Under the pieces are notes generated by a model. That model had not been told where the DNA came from, did no database searches, and worked only from the letters and a program-made list of their open reading frames with translations. From the NCBI RefSeq assembly GCF_025753795.1, contig NZ_JAOWPS010000001.1, forward strand, positions 1,116,001 through 1,180,000: a stretch of 64,000 nt of DNA, written 5' to 3'. A program made the translations under genes and the position numbers. Below are positions 44,638 through 53,592 of this stretch, in pieces. Source of the DNA: Mesorhizobium sp. YC-39. Its GTDB lineage: Bacteria; Pseudomonadota; Alphaproteobacteria; Rhizobiales; Rhizobiaceae. The stretch's first letter is position 1. Each line of letters begins with the position of its first letter.

Positions 44638-46166
44638 GATGCTTTTCCTTCTCCGCGGACGATGGCGCGCATGATTTTTTCCTGACTTGCGTCGCTTGCC
44701 GCCATTTCTCCCACGATGCGTCCTTCATTCATGACGTAGATGCGGTCGGTGATGCCGAGCAGTTCGGGCATTTCCGACGAAATGACGATGATCGCCTTAC
44801 CTTCAGAGGCGAGACGCGCGATGATCGTATAGATCTCATATTTGGCGCCGACGTCGATGCCACGCGTCGGCTCGTCGAGGATCAGCACTTCCGGATTGGC
44901 GAACAGCCACTTCGACAGCACCACCTTCTGTTGATTGCCGCCCGACAGGTTGCCCGTCATCTGGTAGACGCTGGACGAACGGATGTTGGTCTTGGCCTTG
45001 TATTCGTTGGCGACGGCGAGTTCGCGCATATCGTCGATCACGCTATGGCGCGACACACCGCCGAGATTGGCCAGCGTGATGTTGTGCTTGATATGATCGA
45101 TCAGGTTGAGGCCGTAGGTCTTGCGGTCCTCGGTGACGTAGGCGATGCCGTGTTCCACCGCCTTGCTCACCGAGGAGACATCGATCGGCTTGCCCTTGAG
45201 CAGCACCTCGCCGCTGATGTGGCGGCCGTAGGAGCGGCCGAACAGGCTCATGGCGAATTCGGTGCGTCCGGCGCCCATCAGCCCGGCGATGCCGACCACC
45301 TCGCCCTTGCGCACGTCGATGTCGATACCCTTGATCACTTGCCGCTCGGCATGGATCGGATGATAGACCGACCAGTTCTTCACCTGGAGCACGACCTCAC
45401 CGATCTTGGGCTCGCGCGGCGGATAGCGGTCGTCGAGCGAGCGGCCGACCATCGAGGTGATGATGCGGTCTTCCGAAATGTCTTTCTTGGCGAGTGTCTC
45501 GATCGTCCGCCCGTCGCGGATGATGGTGACCTTGTCGGCGACCCGGTTGACCTCGTTGAGCTTGTGCGAGATCAGGATCGAGGTGATGCCTTGCCGCTTG
45601 AATTCGAGCAATAGATCAAGCAGCGCCTGGCTGTCCTTTTCAGACAGGCTCGCGGTTGGCTCGTCGAGGATCAGCAGCTTCACTTCCTTGCTGAGCGCCT
45701 TGGCGATCTCGACCAGCTGCTGCTTGCCGACACCGATATTGGTGATCAACGTCTTGGGGTCCTCCTTGAGGCCCACCTTCTTGAGCAGGGCGCTGGTGCG
45801 TGTCTCGTTGGCATCCCAGTCGATGACGCCATATCTGGCGTGTTCGTTGCCAAGGAAAATGTTTTCCGTGATCGACAGCATCGGCACCAGCGCAAGTTCC
45901 TGGTGGATGATGACGATGCCCTTGTGTTCGCTGTCGTGGATGCCTTTGAAATGGCATTCTTCGCCACGGTAGACGATCGCGCCGTCATAGGTGCCGGACG
46001 CATAAACGCCCGACAGCACCTTCATCAGCGTCGACTTGCCGGCGCCGTTCTCTCCGACCACGGCATGGATCTCGCCTTCTTCGACGCGCAAATTGACGTT
46101 GGACAGCGCCTTCACGCCGGGAAACGTCTTGGTGATGTCGCGCATCTCCAAAATCGTCGAGGTCAT
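44634..46166 (-). CDS. gguA: sugar ABC transporter ATP-binding protein GguA (duplicated ATPase)
   Basis: The 510-residue protein carries two ABC domains. The first has Walker [17 protein letters not shown] near residue 37 and [15 protein letters not shown]. The second has a degenerate Walker A ([16 protein letters not shown]), signature [14 protein letters not shown] and [20 protein letters not shown]. This is the MglA/XylG type. It energises import of the sugar delivered by ChvE, whose gene is directly upstream with a hairpin between them. Confidence 0.95.
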   Translation of the reverse strand: MTSTILEMRDITKTFPGVKALSNVNLRVEEGEIHAVVGENGAGKSTLMKVLSGVYASGTYDGAIVYRGEECHFKGIHDSEHKGIVIIHQELALVPMLSITENIFLGNEHARYGVIDWDANETRTSALLKKVGLKEDPKTLITNIGVGKQQLVEIAKALSKEVKLLILDEPTASLSEKDSQALLDLLLEFKRQGITSILISHKLNEVNRVADKVTIIRDGRTIETLAKKDISEDRIITSMVGRSLDDRYPPREPKIGEVVLQVKNWSVYHPIHAERQVIKGIDIDVRKGEVVGIAGLMGAGRTEFAMSLFGRSYGRHISGEVLLKGKPIDVSSVSKAVEHGIAYVTEDRKTYGLNLIDHIKHNITLANLGGVSRHSVIDDMRELAVANEYKAKTNIRSSSVYQMTGNLSGGNQQKVVLSKWLFANPEVLILDEPTRGIDVGAKYEIYTIIARLASEGKAIIVISSEMPELLGITDRIYVMNEGRIVGEMAASDASQEKIMRAIVRGEGKAS

Positions 46167-46219
46167 CAGGAATTAAGCTCCTCCGAGATCGGCAAACATA
46201 CCGGGCTCGCTGGTTAACG

Positions 46220-46248
46220 AAAAGGGGCCCTGCGTTGCGCAGGACCCC
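46220..46248 (-). terminator. stem-loop between chvE and gguA (attenuator)
   Basis: On the minus strand GGGGTCCTGCG pairs with CGCAGGGCCCC (one T-G pair) around CAA, followed by TTTTCGTT. It starts 18 bp after the chvE stop and would give more ChvE than transporter message, as is common after solute-binding protein genes. Confidence 0.7.
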
Positions 46249-46265
46249 AGACTTTGCAACCGGGA

Positions 46266-47330
46266 TTACTTCAGCTCGTCGGCCTTGATGTAGCCGGAGT
46301 CGACCACCAGCGCCTGGTAGTTCGACTTGTCGACATCATGCGGCGTCAACAGGATCGAGGGAACGACCTTGACGTCGTTGTTGTAGGTCGTGGTGTCGAG
46401 GCCGTCTGGCTTGCCGCCCGAGAGCACCTTGTCGACGAGTTCGACCGTCGCCTTGGCCAGTTCGCGGGTGTCCTTGAACACGGTCGAATACTGCTCGCCG
46501 GCGATGATCGCCTTGACCGAAGCGGTCTCGGCGTCCTGGCCGGTCACGATGGGCCACGGCTGGTCGGCGGTGCCGTAGCCGACAGCGCGCAGCGAGGCGA
46601 TGATGCCGCGCGACAGGCCGTCATAGGGCGACAGCACGCCATCGACGCGGCTGCCATCCGAGTAGTTGGCGGAGAGCAGATTGTCCATGCGAGCCTGGGC
46701 GGTCGCGGCCAGCCAACGCAGCGTGCCGACCTTGTCCATGCCCATCTGGCCGGACTTCACCACCAGCGTCTTGTCATCGATAAGCGGCTGCAGCACCGAC
46801 ATGGCGCCGTTGTAGAAGAAGAAGGCGTTGTTGTCGTCCGGCGAACCGCCGAACAGCTCGATGTTGAACGGACCCTTCTTTTCCGGATAGCCGAGACCCT
46901 TGAGCAGCGATTTGGCCTGGATGACGCCGACGCCGAAATTGTCGAAGGTGGTGTAGTAGTCGACATTGGCCGTCTTCTTGATCAGGCGGTCATAGGCAAC
47001 GACGACGACACCGGCGTCAGCGGCCTTCTGCAGCGCGTCCGACATGGTGGTGCCATCGATCGAGGCGATGATCAGCGCCTTCGGGCCCTTGGTGATTTCG
47101 TTTTCCAGCTGGCTGAGCTGGTTCGGAATGTCGTCCTGGGCGTATTGCAGGTCGACGGTGTAGCCGAGAGCCTCGAGCTGGGACTTGACGGCGTCGCCGT
47201 CGTTGATCCAGCGCTGCGAGGTCTTGGTCGGCATCAGCACGCCGACCAGGCCTTCGCCTGCCTGCGCCGGCAGCGTCATGGCCGCGATACCAAGGGCCGC
47301 CACGGCGGCCAGTGTCTTGATGATTTTCAC
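46266..47330 (-). CDS. chvE: periplasmic sugar-binding protein ChvE
   Basis: The 354-residue protein has a signal peptide of about 24 residues (ending TLPAQAG) and a type I periplasmic binding fold, with [41 protein letters not shown] and [19 protein letters not shown]. This closely resembles Agrobacterium ChvE, which binds many aldoses and, besides feeding the GguAB transporter, signals through VirA. No virA is visible here, so uptake and chemotaxis are the likelier roles. Its gene is divergent from gbpR. Confidence 0.94.
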   Translation of the reverse strand: MKIIKTLAAVAALGIAAMTLPAQAGEGLVGVLMPTKTSQRWINDGDAVKSQLEALGYTVDLQYAQDDIPNQLSQLENEITKGPKALIIASIDGTTMSDALQKAADAGVVVVAYDRLIKKTANVDYYTTFDNFGVGVIQAKSLLKGLGYPEKKGPFNIELFGGSPDDNNAFFFYNGAMSVLQPLIDDKTLVVKSGQMGMDKVGTLRWLAATAQARMDNLLSANYSDGSRVDGVLSPYDGLSRGIIASLRAVGYGTADQPWPIVTGQDAETASVKAIIAGEQYSTVFKDTRELAKATVELVDKVLSGGKPDGLDTTTYNNDVKVVPSILLTPHDVDKSNYQALVVDSGYIKADELK

Positions 47331-47523
47331 AGTAACTCTCCCTGGTTGATGGACGCGACACCTCGGGGCTTCGCGGGCCGCGCAGTCGAGCAGAAGCGCG
47401 AGCGCCGCTGTCGTCTATCGATCTCCGGTATCCTCCCAATCGGCCCCGGTACGCTTATTTCAATCGATACGATTTTTCTCGTCATCGACTGACACGTCTC
47501 GGGACGTGCGAAGGGTGTGTCCC

Positions 47524-47541
47524 TTTGACATAACTGTCAAA
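47524..47541. promoter_or_regulatory. candidate GbpR operator in the chvE/gbpR spacer
   Basis: The perfect dyad TTTGACA-TAAC-TGTCAAA lies 41 bp before the gbpR start in the 251-bp divergent spacer. A LysR regulator bound here could both repress itself and activate chvE. Confidence 0.55.
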
Positions 47542-47581
47542 TGCGATCTCTGATGGTTGCTATATCGAAACTGGTATATGA

Positions 47582-48610
47582 ATGGAGCAGACCGGGCATC
47601 GGCGGGAGCTGGCGAAGATCATGGCGGCATTGCGGAATCCGCAAGGAATTTCAGGCGGTTACGACGACGTTCCGGGCGACGGCGAAACCTTGTTGCGCAG
47701 CGGCCTCAGCCTGCGCCACATGCGCATGATCGTCGCACTCGACGATCACGGCCGGGTGAGTGCCGCGGCGCAGGTGTTGAACATCTCGCAGCCCGCCGCC
47801 TCGCGCATGATCGCCGAGATGGAAGCGGTGCTCGACGTCAAGCTGTGCGAAAGGCTGCCGCGCGGCATCACGCTGACGCCCTATGGCAAGGCATTGGCCA
47901 GGCGCGCGCGCTCGATCCTGCTCGAGATGCGCGAGGTCGACCGCGAAATTTCAGAGCTCAAGGCCGGCAAGGGCGGCTCGGTGTTTCTCGGCGCGGTGAC
48001 GGCGCCGGCGATCGAGCTGGCGGTGCCGGCGATTCGCGAAATCCGCCGCATCTATCCGCGCATCGAGATCACCATGCAGGTCGAGACCTCCAACGTGTTG
48101 GCGCGCGAGCTGATCGCCACGCGGCACGATTTCATCATCGCGCGCATCCCCGACGACCTCAATCCGCGGCTGTTCGAGTCCCGCGTCATCGGTGTCGAGA
48201 AAGCCTGCCTGATCGTGCGCCGCGGTCACCCGCTGAGCAAAGGCAAGGCGGTGCGCTTGGAAGAGACCGCCGCCTATGACTGGGTCTTCCAGTCGGGCGG
48301 CTCGCCGTTGCGCCAGGCGATGGAAAGCAATTTCCTGAACCGCAACATCGCCTTGCCGGACCGCATCCTCAACACCAGCTCGCTGCTCCTGACCCTGGTC
48401 ATGGTCGCCCAGTCCGACGCCATCGCGCCGGTGTCGATCCAGGTGGCGAAATTCATCCAGAACCCCGAGGGACTGGCCGGCGCCATCGACGTCGTCCAGA
48501 CCGAGTTCGACATCGAGGTCAGGCCCTACAGCCTGATCACCGTGAAGAACCGCGTGCTGTCGCCGGCGGCCAAGATGCTGCACGACTTTATTTTGCGCGA
48601 GGTGGGATGA
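47582..48610 (+). CDS. gbpR: LysR-family regulator of the sugar operon (GbpR-like)
   Basis: A 342-residue LysR protein with an N-terminal extension of about 40 residues, then the winged helix LSLRHMRMIVALDDHGRV and SAAAQVLNISQPAASRMIAE, and an effector domain from about 130. It is divergent from chvE-gguABC exactly as gbpR is in Agrobacterium, where GbpR activates chvE in the presence of galactose, arabinose or fucose. The first ATG gives MEQTGHRREL; a shorter start is possible. Confidence 0.9.
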   Translation: MEQTGHRRELAKIMAALRNPQGISGGYDDVPGDGETLLRSGLSLRHMRMIVALDDHGRVSAAAQVLNISQPAASRMIAEMEAVLDVKLCERLPRGITLTPYGKALARRARSILLEMREVDREISELKAGKGGSVFLGAVTAPAIELAVPAIREIRRIYPRIEITMQVETSNVLARELIATRHDFIIARIPDDLNPRLFESRVIGVEKACLIVRRGHPLSKGKAVRLEETAAYDWVFQSGGSPLRQAMESNFLNRNIALPDRILNTSSLLLTLVMVAQSDAIAPVSIQVAKFIQNPEGLAGAIDVVQTEFDIEVRPYSLITVKNRVLSPAAKMLHDFILREVG

Positions 48611-49029
48611 AGCGCCGGCGCGAAAAGCCGCCGCGGTAGCGATACGCCGCCGCACTTTCTTCGTCGTCGGTCGCGTTCACCGCAGTGTTGTAGGCCATCG
48701 CTGAACACAGCGATAGGGCTGGGGCGCATCCGCTGCGACGCGTTGAATCTGGTGTGATTGACAGGTCAGCAGGGGAGTGATGTCGCGCGGCAAGCCCATT
48801 AGCTTTAACTAATTGTAGACCGCGCTGTCTCAGAATAGGACAGCGCGGTCTCTGTCGCAGTGGCCGCGCAGGCGGCTCCGGCTTTTCAGGCAACCCCTAC
48901 CCCTGGCCGGAGCCGCCACTTTCTATCTACCAGAAGCGGTTGAAGCAACCGTTACCAGGCATCGTTTCCAATGCGTTTCGCGGATCGATCGACTACGAAA
49001 CATTGGCCGTGCCGCGGCTCGTTCCCGAG
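48611..49029. other. 419-bp intergenic region with strong hairpins
   Basis: No gene with plausible composition is seen. Two long inverted repeats in its middle are listed separately. The segment before 48790 shows nothing recognisable. Confidence 0.45.
48817..48917. repeat. two tandem perfect stem-loops
   Basis: The first stem pairs AGACCGCGCTGTC with GACAGCGCGGTCT (13 bp, 9-nt loop, 48817-48851). The second pairs GGCGGCTCCGGC with GCCGGAGCCGCC (12 bp, 23-nt loop, 48871-48917). Both are perfect. They could terminate gbpR or vanZ transcription or belong to a structured RNA; neither is followed by a strong T-run. Confidence 0.65.
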
Positions 49030-49428
49030 CTACAAGGATTTTCGCTCGTCGTATCTCAGGGCGACGGTGAAGTTGCTTATCCAGCTCCCTATTTGCAGAC
49101 CAACACCCATACCGACACAGTCGGCAGCCCAATCCCAGGCATCACGATCGCGCCCAATCATTTGAAGCCCTTGAACGACTTCGATTGCGGCGCCAGTCAG
49201 AATGAGGAGAAACGTCAGCTTTCCCCTATGCTTCGGCCAGGCAAAATATCCGATGGTCACCAGCACGGCGAACGCAACGGCATGATCAAGCTTGTCATGG
49301 CCGAGAGAGATGGCGATGCCAGCCATCTGCAACAGCCACGGAGGCGAAAGTGTTAGCAGGAGAACGAAAGTCAGCGTGGCCAGAAAAGCGGTCTTAGCAG
49401 CGACCCTATGTTGTCCTACGTGCGGCAA
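49030..49428 (-). CDS. VanZ-family membrane protein
   Basis: A 132-residue protein with four hydrophobic segments and the VanZ-like signature GHDKLDHAVAFAVLVTIGYF (Asp-Lys-Xaa-Asp-His at the start of the second helix) and AAIEVVQGLQMIGRDRDAWDWAADCVGMGVG near the C-terminus. VanZ proteins modify susceptibility to teicoplanin in Gram-positives; stand-alone VanZ-like proteins in proteobacteria have unknown function and may act in polysaccharide or envelope pathways. An OafA-like acyltransferase is encoded 1.6 kb away on the same strand. Confidence 0.82.
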   Translation of the reverse strand: MPHVGQHRVAAKTAFLATLTFVLLLTLSPPWLLQMAGIAISLGHDKLDHAVAFAVLVTIGYFAWPKHRGKLTFLLILTGAAIEVVQGLQMIGRDRDAWDWAADCVGMGVGLQIGSWISNFTVALRYDERKSL

Positions 49429-49762
49429 AGATTGTGTCTGCTTTTCATCTCAAAATTCAGGCCCTCGGCTACGCCCGGCAATTGTAAGTTTCATTTTTCA
49501 ACGACTACGCGCATCGGTCGAACGGATGAAGGACAATGCTTCCGGCGTTAGTGCCGGAGCGTCTGCTGGCCGCCAGGGCTTGCTGTCACGTCTACCAACC
49601 CACGCTAGCGCCGGCCATCTTTTCAGCGATCACAAAATCAGGCGCAAAGCCTTGTGGCACAAGCTGGGGCGGGTAGGGGGAATCGAACCCGCGGTCAGCT
49701 TGGTAAGCTGGTCCTTTCGATTTAAATCCAATGACTTGGCTGTAAAATCGGGCTGAAGGGCA
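49429..49762. other. 334-bp intergenic region containing a truncated tRNA-Gly copy
   Basis: The only feature recognised is the broken tRNA copy listed separately, plus a short hairpin near 49540-49560 (GCTTCCGGC...GCCGGAGC). No coding frame looks real. Confidence 0.5.
49634..49710 (-). pseudogene. truncated tRNA-Gly copy (3' half plus downstream flank)
   Basis: This segment aligns with the 3' half of the intact tRNA-Gly and about 34 bp of its downstream flank at 50887-50965, with six or seven substitutions and a 3-bp gap (GGAATCGAACCCGCG and CAGCTTGG are shared). The 5' half, D arm and acceptor partner are absent, so it cannot fold as a tRNA. It is on the same strand as the intact gene, on its 3' side, the position of a distal attachment site left by an element integrated at that tRNA. 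Confidence 0.72.
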
Positions 49763-50590
49763 TCAAACCCCGTCGAGGATGATGATCGTCGGCCGGTCGG
49801 GCAGGGACTTCAGCGAAACCGACAGCGACCGGCTGGAGCGGAATTCCACCGCGAAATCGTCGCCCATCCTGCCTGTGAATTCGCCGATCGGGGTCGCATG
49901 GCGATGCATCGGCAGGATCATCGAGGAATAGAGCCGCGTGGTGATTTCGGTCATCCGGTCGAGCGACAGCGTCATGCCGCCGTCGATAGGCACCATAAGG
50001 ATGTCGAGCCGGCCGATGGCGCCGTAATGCGCGTCCTCCAGCCGATGGTGCAGATGGCCGAGATGGCCGATGCAGAGTCCCGCCACTTCGAAGATGAAGA
50101 TGGAATTGCCGTCCTTGCCGAGATCGCCGCCATTGCGGATATCCGTCGGCACGTTGCGGATGTAGACATCGTCCACGACAATGGCGTGGCGCGCCGGACC
50201 GCCGTCCGGATTCCAACCGCGCAGCACATATTCGATAGCGGGATCCGGAAGGTCCGAATAATGGGTGCGGTGGGCCTTGTTCATGGTCACCACGCGCGGC
50301 AGCGGATCAGCGCCGTAGACGCCGGAAAAGTCGGTGGCGATCCTGACGCCAGCGGGCGTCTCGATGATGTAGGTCGAATGGCCGGCATAGGTGATCGTAA
50401 CGTCGCCGTCGACGAAGGCCTGGGCTAGTGTAGGCGTCTGTGCCTTTGGCGCTGTGAAGCTGGCATAGGTGGCCGATGGCAGCGCTTCGGCGATCGCAAC
50501 GCATCTCGACGGTGGCGGCTCTTCCTGGGCCGAAGCGGCGAGCGGCCAGAAAGCCAGGGTCAGCAGAGCGGCTGCGGATAGGCGGAGCAT
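49763..50590 (-). CDS. secreted MBL-fold (UlaG-like) protein with unusual active site
   Basis: The ATG giving MLRLSAAALLTLAFW yields 275 residues with a signal peptide of about 21 residues. The metallo-beta-lactamase scaffold is visible in ITYAGHSTYIIETPAGVRIATD, SIFIFEVAGLCIGHLGHLHH and LDILMVPIDGGMT. The usual metal-binding HxHxDH is not found; in its place is NKAHRTHYSDLPD. The later histidines (GHLGHLHH, MHRHATP) are present. Either metal binding is altered or activity is lost. It lies alone between a tRNA remnant and the intact tRNA-Gly. Confidence 0.75.
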   Translation of the reverse strand: MLRLSAAALLTLAFWPLAASAQEEPPPSRCVAIAEALPSATYASFTAPKAQTPTLAQAFVDGDVTITYAGHSTYIIETPAGVRIATDFSGVYGADPLPRVVTMNKAHRTHYSDLPDPAIEYVLRGWNPDGGPARHAIVVDDVYIRNVPTDIRNGGDLGKDGNSIFIFEVAGLCIGHLGHLHHRLEDAHYGAIGRLDILMVPIDGGMTLSLDRMTEITTRLYSSMILPMHRHATPIGEFTGRMGDDFAVEFRSSRSLSVSLKSLPDRPTIIILDGV

Positions 50591-50917
50591 GGCTGTTTCC
50601 CGTGGCAGGATTGGCGCGCTCATGCCACGATAGCGCTAGCGATTATGATGGCTATCGGTGAGACAGTCACGTTTTCGCGAGCGCCGGAGCGGCTGGCCGT
50701 CCGGCCATGCACACCGAAACCGCGACTCAGTTATCACCAAGGCGCTGCGGACAAGAATACCCGCCTGGCCGACGCATAATTTCAGGAGATCTCCCAAGCG
50801 GCGCCAGCCATCCCCCACCATTTCACACTGGCGACGATCCAGACAGAGGACGAAAGCCCGTAAAACCACAGGCCTTCACTATCCTGAAAATCAGGCGCAA
50901 ACCCTTGTAGCACAAGG
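50591..50917. other. 327-bp gap between the MBL gene and tRNA-Gly
   Basis: No convincing gene; the short frames across it are composition artefacts. The last 30 bp match the flank of the truncated tRNA copy at 49634. Confidence 0.5.
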
Positions 50918-50991
50918 TGGAGCGGGTAGCGGGAATCGAACCCGCGCGTTCAGCTTGGGAAGCTGACAAGCTACCATTACATCATACCCGC
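50918..50991 (-). tRNA. tRNA-Gly (anticodon CCC)
   Basis: On the minus strand the acceptor GCGGGTA pairs with TACCCGC. The D arm is TGATGTAATGGTAGC-like, the anticodon stem-loop is TCAGC-TTCCCAA-GCTGA (anticodon CCC, reading GGG), and the T arm GCGGGTTCGATTCCCGC contains GTTCGATTC. A CCA end is encoded (50918-50920). All stems pair, so the gene should be functional. Confidence 0.95.
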
Positions 50992-51070
50992 ATAGCAGCC
51001 TCGTTACCACGCAAGCCAGCGCTTGGGCAATCGTTAAGCGTGCACTCGTGCTTTGCCAGCCGATCGATCG

Positions 51071-52942
51071 TTACTTCGCCGTGGCAAGGGCGTTGTTCAC
51101 GGCAAAGGTCGGCCAGTATTTCGAAATTGCCAGCGTGGCCCCGGTTGTCGAGAAATGGCCATAGTCGAAATAGAGGAACTGGCCTGCGTCGGCGTAGGAG
51201 CAACGTCCTGCGCTGCAAAGGAATGTCAGCGGATCGATGAAGGTGGCGCCTTTGGTAAAGGGGCGCACGCGGTTGTTGATGTCGGGATCCATGGCCATCG
51301 GCCAGGACGTATCGCTGAGATTTCCGCGCTTTGCGAAGAAGGCGATTTTCCGGACGTCAGCTATGAATTCCGGAGACTGGCCGATGACGAACACGCGCAC
51401 ACCCAGGCCGCGAAGCGTATCGATCGTTTGTTGGAGACCATCGAAACTTCTGGCCTCGTAGTCGGTCCACCGGCCGCTGAGTATGACCGTCCGGATGCCG
51501 GCATCCCCAATGACCTTCAAGGCACGTTGATTGAATCGCGTGCAGTTTGGACGGGCATAGGAGAAATAGGAGAGGATCGGCGGACAGCCGGCATAGGTAT
51601 ATTCCACGATGTTGGCTTGAATTTTATTTGCGTTGGCGTCCAGGCCTGAAACATAGTGGGCGGCGAACGAGTCGCCCCACAACAAGACAGTGGTGGTGAA
51701 ACCTCGGGTGCGCGTGCAATCCTCGATGTTCCAGTTTTCTATCTGGCTGGAGCCCTCGTTGAAGCAGGTGCCATTTCGCCAGTCCCCGACAGGAATCCGC
51801 TGCTGGGCATAGTCTGGAAACCGTTGCGGAAAGCCATTGCCGATTACGCCGGCCGCGCCGCCGACGCAAAGAAGCGCGATCGCGCCCGCCGAGAAGGCAA
51901 AGATGGGCACCGGGGCGGTGAAGGTCCTTTTCTGCCGAAACGGCTGCTCGACATATTTCCAGGAAAAAGCAGCCAGTGCGAGGCTTGCGACCATCATCGC
52001 TGCTGCCGTCGGCAAGTCGACACTTCGCAAAGAAAGGTAGTGAACGAACGAATTGATTGGCCAGTGAACGAGATACAGCGAATACGAGATGAGACCGATC
52101 CAGACCAGCGGTCGGACTTCGAGTATCCGGGTAGCGATCGTCGCCGGGTCGTTTTGCCCGGCGTAGATGAGGAGGGCCGCCCCCAGGCACGGATACAGGG
52201 CGTTGTAGCCTGGGAACGGGTCGCTCTCCGAAATTGTCAAGAATCCGACGGCGACAAGGCCAAATCCAGCCAATCCAACGAGTTCCATGAGCAATCGGCT
52301 GCCCAGGGCTGGCGGCCGTTTCAGCATGAGCACGGCGCCCAGCATGAGTTCCCACATTCGCGTCGGCAGCAGGTAGAATCCCGCGGTTGGCGCCATCGAC
52401 GTCGCCATGACCGCCAGCACGAAACTGCCGAGAATGATCGGCAGCAGTATCGTCAGCCAGCGCTTCGCAAAATAGCGATAGATCAGGAACATCAGGATCG
52501 GAGCAAAGATATAGTACTGCTCCTCGACCGAAAGCGACCACGTATGCAGCAGCGGTCGCAGTTCCGCATCGATGGAGAAGTAGTTTGTCGTTTTCCAAAA
52601 ATAGACGTTCGACCAGAAAGTCGAAGCCGCTATCACGCTGAGACTGAATTCGTGCAGGTCCGACGGTAGAAGAATGAACAGCGCCGCAATGCATGCGAGA
52701 AGCGTGACAAAGACCAGAGCCGGCAGGATGCGCCGGGCACGGCGCCAGTAGAAGCTGACGATCGAAAACTGACCCCGTTCGAGGTCGTCCAGGAGGCTTC
52801 CGCTGATCAGGTAGCCGGATATGACGAAGAAGATATCGACGCCGGTAAAGCCGCCGGGAATTGCCGTGACTCCGAAGTGGAAAAGGACGACCGGCAGAAC
52901 CGCAACAGCCCGCAGGCCATCGATATCGCGCCTGTACTTCAT
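51071..52942 (-). CDS. OafA-like acyltransferase with C-terminal SGNH domain
   Basis: A 623-residue protein starting MKYRRDIDGLRAVAVLPVVLFHFG, the acyltransferase_3 signature with the catalytic His. About ten membrane helices follow to residue 375, with FVISGYLISG, SLSVEEQYYIFAP and a basic loop RQKRTF before the last helix. From about 390 it has a periplasmic SGNH-like domain with LLWGDSFAAHY as the nucleophile block. Such enzymes O-acetylate lipopolysaccharide or exopolysaccharide. Its codons look less GC-extreme than its neighbours, consistent with an accessory envelope gene. No sugar synthesis genes are adjacent. Confidence 0.9.
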   Translation of the reverse strand: MKYRRDIDGLRAVAVLPVVLFHFGVTAIPGGFTGVDIFFVISGYLISGSLLDDLERGQFSIVSFYWRRARRILPALVFVTLLACIAALFILLPSDLHEFSLSVIAASTFWSNVYFWKTTNYFSIDAELRPLLHTWSLSVEEQYYIFAPILMFLIYRYFAKRWLTILLPIILGSFVLAVMATSMAPTAGFYLLPTRMWELMLGAVLMLKRPPALGSRLLMELVGLAGFGLVAVGFLTISESDPFPGYNALYPCLGAALLIYAGQNDPATIATRILEVRPLVWIGLISYSLYLVHWPINSFVHYLSLRSVDLPTAAAMMVASLALAAFSWKYVEQPFRQKRTFTAPVPIFAFSAGAIALLCVGGAAGVIGNGFPQRFPDYAQQRIPVGDWRNGTCFNEGSSQIENWNIEDCTRTRGFTTTVLLWGDSFAAHYVSGLDANANKIQANIVEYTYAGCPPILSYFSYARPNCTRFNQRALKVIGDAGIRTVILSGRWTDYEARSFDGLQQTIDTLRGLGVRVFVIGQSPEFIADVRKIAFFAKRGNLSDTSWPMAMDPDINNRVRPFTKGATFIDPLTFLCSAGRCSYADAGQFLYFDYGHFSTTGATLAISKYWPTFAVNNALATAK

Positions 52943-53225
52943 TCAGGGAGTCCACTCGCGGTTTTCGCAGGTTACGGCGAGACAGCGCAGTCCGTCCATT
53001 GCCGGGCGATACGAGTGAGTCTGGCTGATCGATATCAACTGGCTACCCTCTGACACCTGATTTTGCTGCACTGCAACATAGGTGTCAAGACTAGCGAGCA
53101 GGCAAATCCGGCATGCTGCCGTCCGGGCAACAACTGGATTTGAGCGCCCGGCTTGATGCTGGCGCCACAACTGCGTATTTCTGCACTTGTACGCGAATCG
53201 GTGCAACCGAATCTGGAGACGGGCC

Positions 53226-53489
53226 TTGTCCGCACTGAACCGCTTTCTCGGCGACACGCCGCTCCGGGTGCTCCTGAAGCTGCTGGTCGTGTCGTTTCTC
53301 GTCGGCCTCGTCATGAACGCCTTCGGCTGGTCGCCAATGGATGTGCTCTACGGCATCCAAAAATTCTTCCTCGATCTCTGGAACCTGGGTTTCCACGCCG
53401 TCGACCGTTTCCTCGGCTATATACTCTTGGGTGCTGCGATCGTCGTTCCGGCCTTCATCTTGCTGCGGATCGCCAACTACAGGAAATAG
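53226..53489 (+). CDS. small membrane protein, DUF6460-like
   Basis: A TTG start with GGAGA upstream gives 87 residues (MSALNRFLGDTPLRVLLKLL). Two hydrophobic segments are clear, VLLKLLVVSFLVGLVMNAFGW and GYILLGAAIVVPAFILLRIA, separated by a short amphipathic stretch. The sequence resembles small rhizobial proteins placed in DUF6460. Function unknown. Directly downstream is a large palindromic repeat. Confidence 0.75.
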   Translation: MSALNRFLGDTPLRVLLKLLVVSFLVGLVMNAFGWSPMDVLYGIQKFFLDLWNLGFHAVDRFLGYILLGAAIVVPAFILLRIANYRK

Positions 53490-53580
53490 AGCTTGATCCC
53501 GAACCGAAGGTCCGCGTCAGCCAAAAGTGGAAACCGGTTTTTGCTTCGCTGACCTGCGGTTCGGAAAAGATCATGCTCAA
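53490..53580. repeat. rhizobial intergenic palindrome (GATCATGCTC / AAACCGGTTT family)
   Basis: GAACCGAAGGTC and GACCTGCGGTTC form the outer arms, CGTCAGC and GCTGAC the inner ones, and AAAAGTGGAAACCGG lies in the centre, with GATCATGCTC at the right end. This matches a palindrome family dispersed through rhizobial genomes. It begins right after a stop codon and may form a transcript-end structure. Confidence 0.75.
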
Positions 53581-53592
53581 ACCAAAAAGACT

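Noticed and set aside
48940..49356. Plus-strand frame opposite the VanZ-like gene
   Set aside because: The minus strand encodes a four-helix VanZ protein with its signature; this frame has no recognisable feature.
49665..49745. A second functional tRNA
   Set aside because: Only the 3' half and part of the anticodon arm match tRNA-Gly; the 5' acceptor strand and D arm cannot be formed, so it is treated as a pseudogene.
50917..51649. Plus-strand frames across tRNA-Gly and the end of the acyltransferase gene
   Set aside because: They run through a functional tRNA or opposite a well-supported acyltransferase and have no ribosome binding sites.
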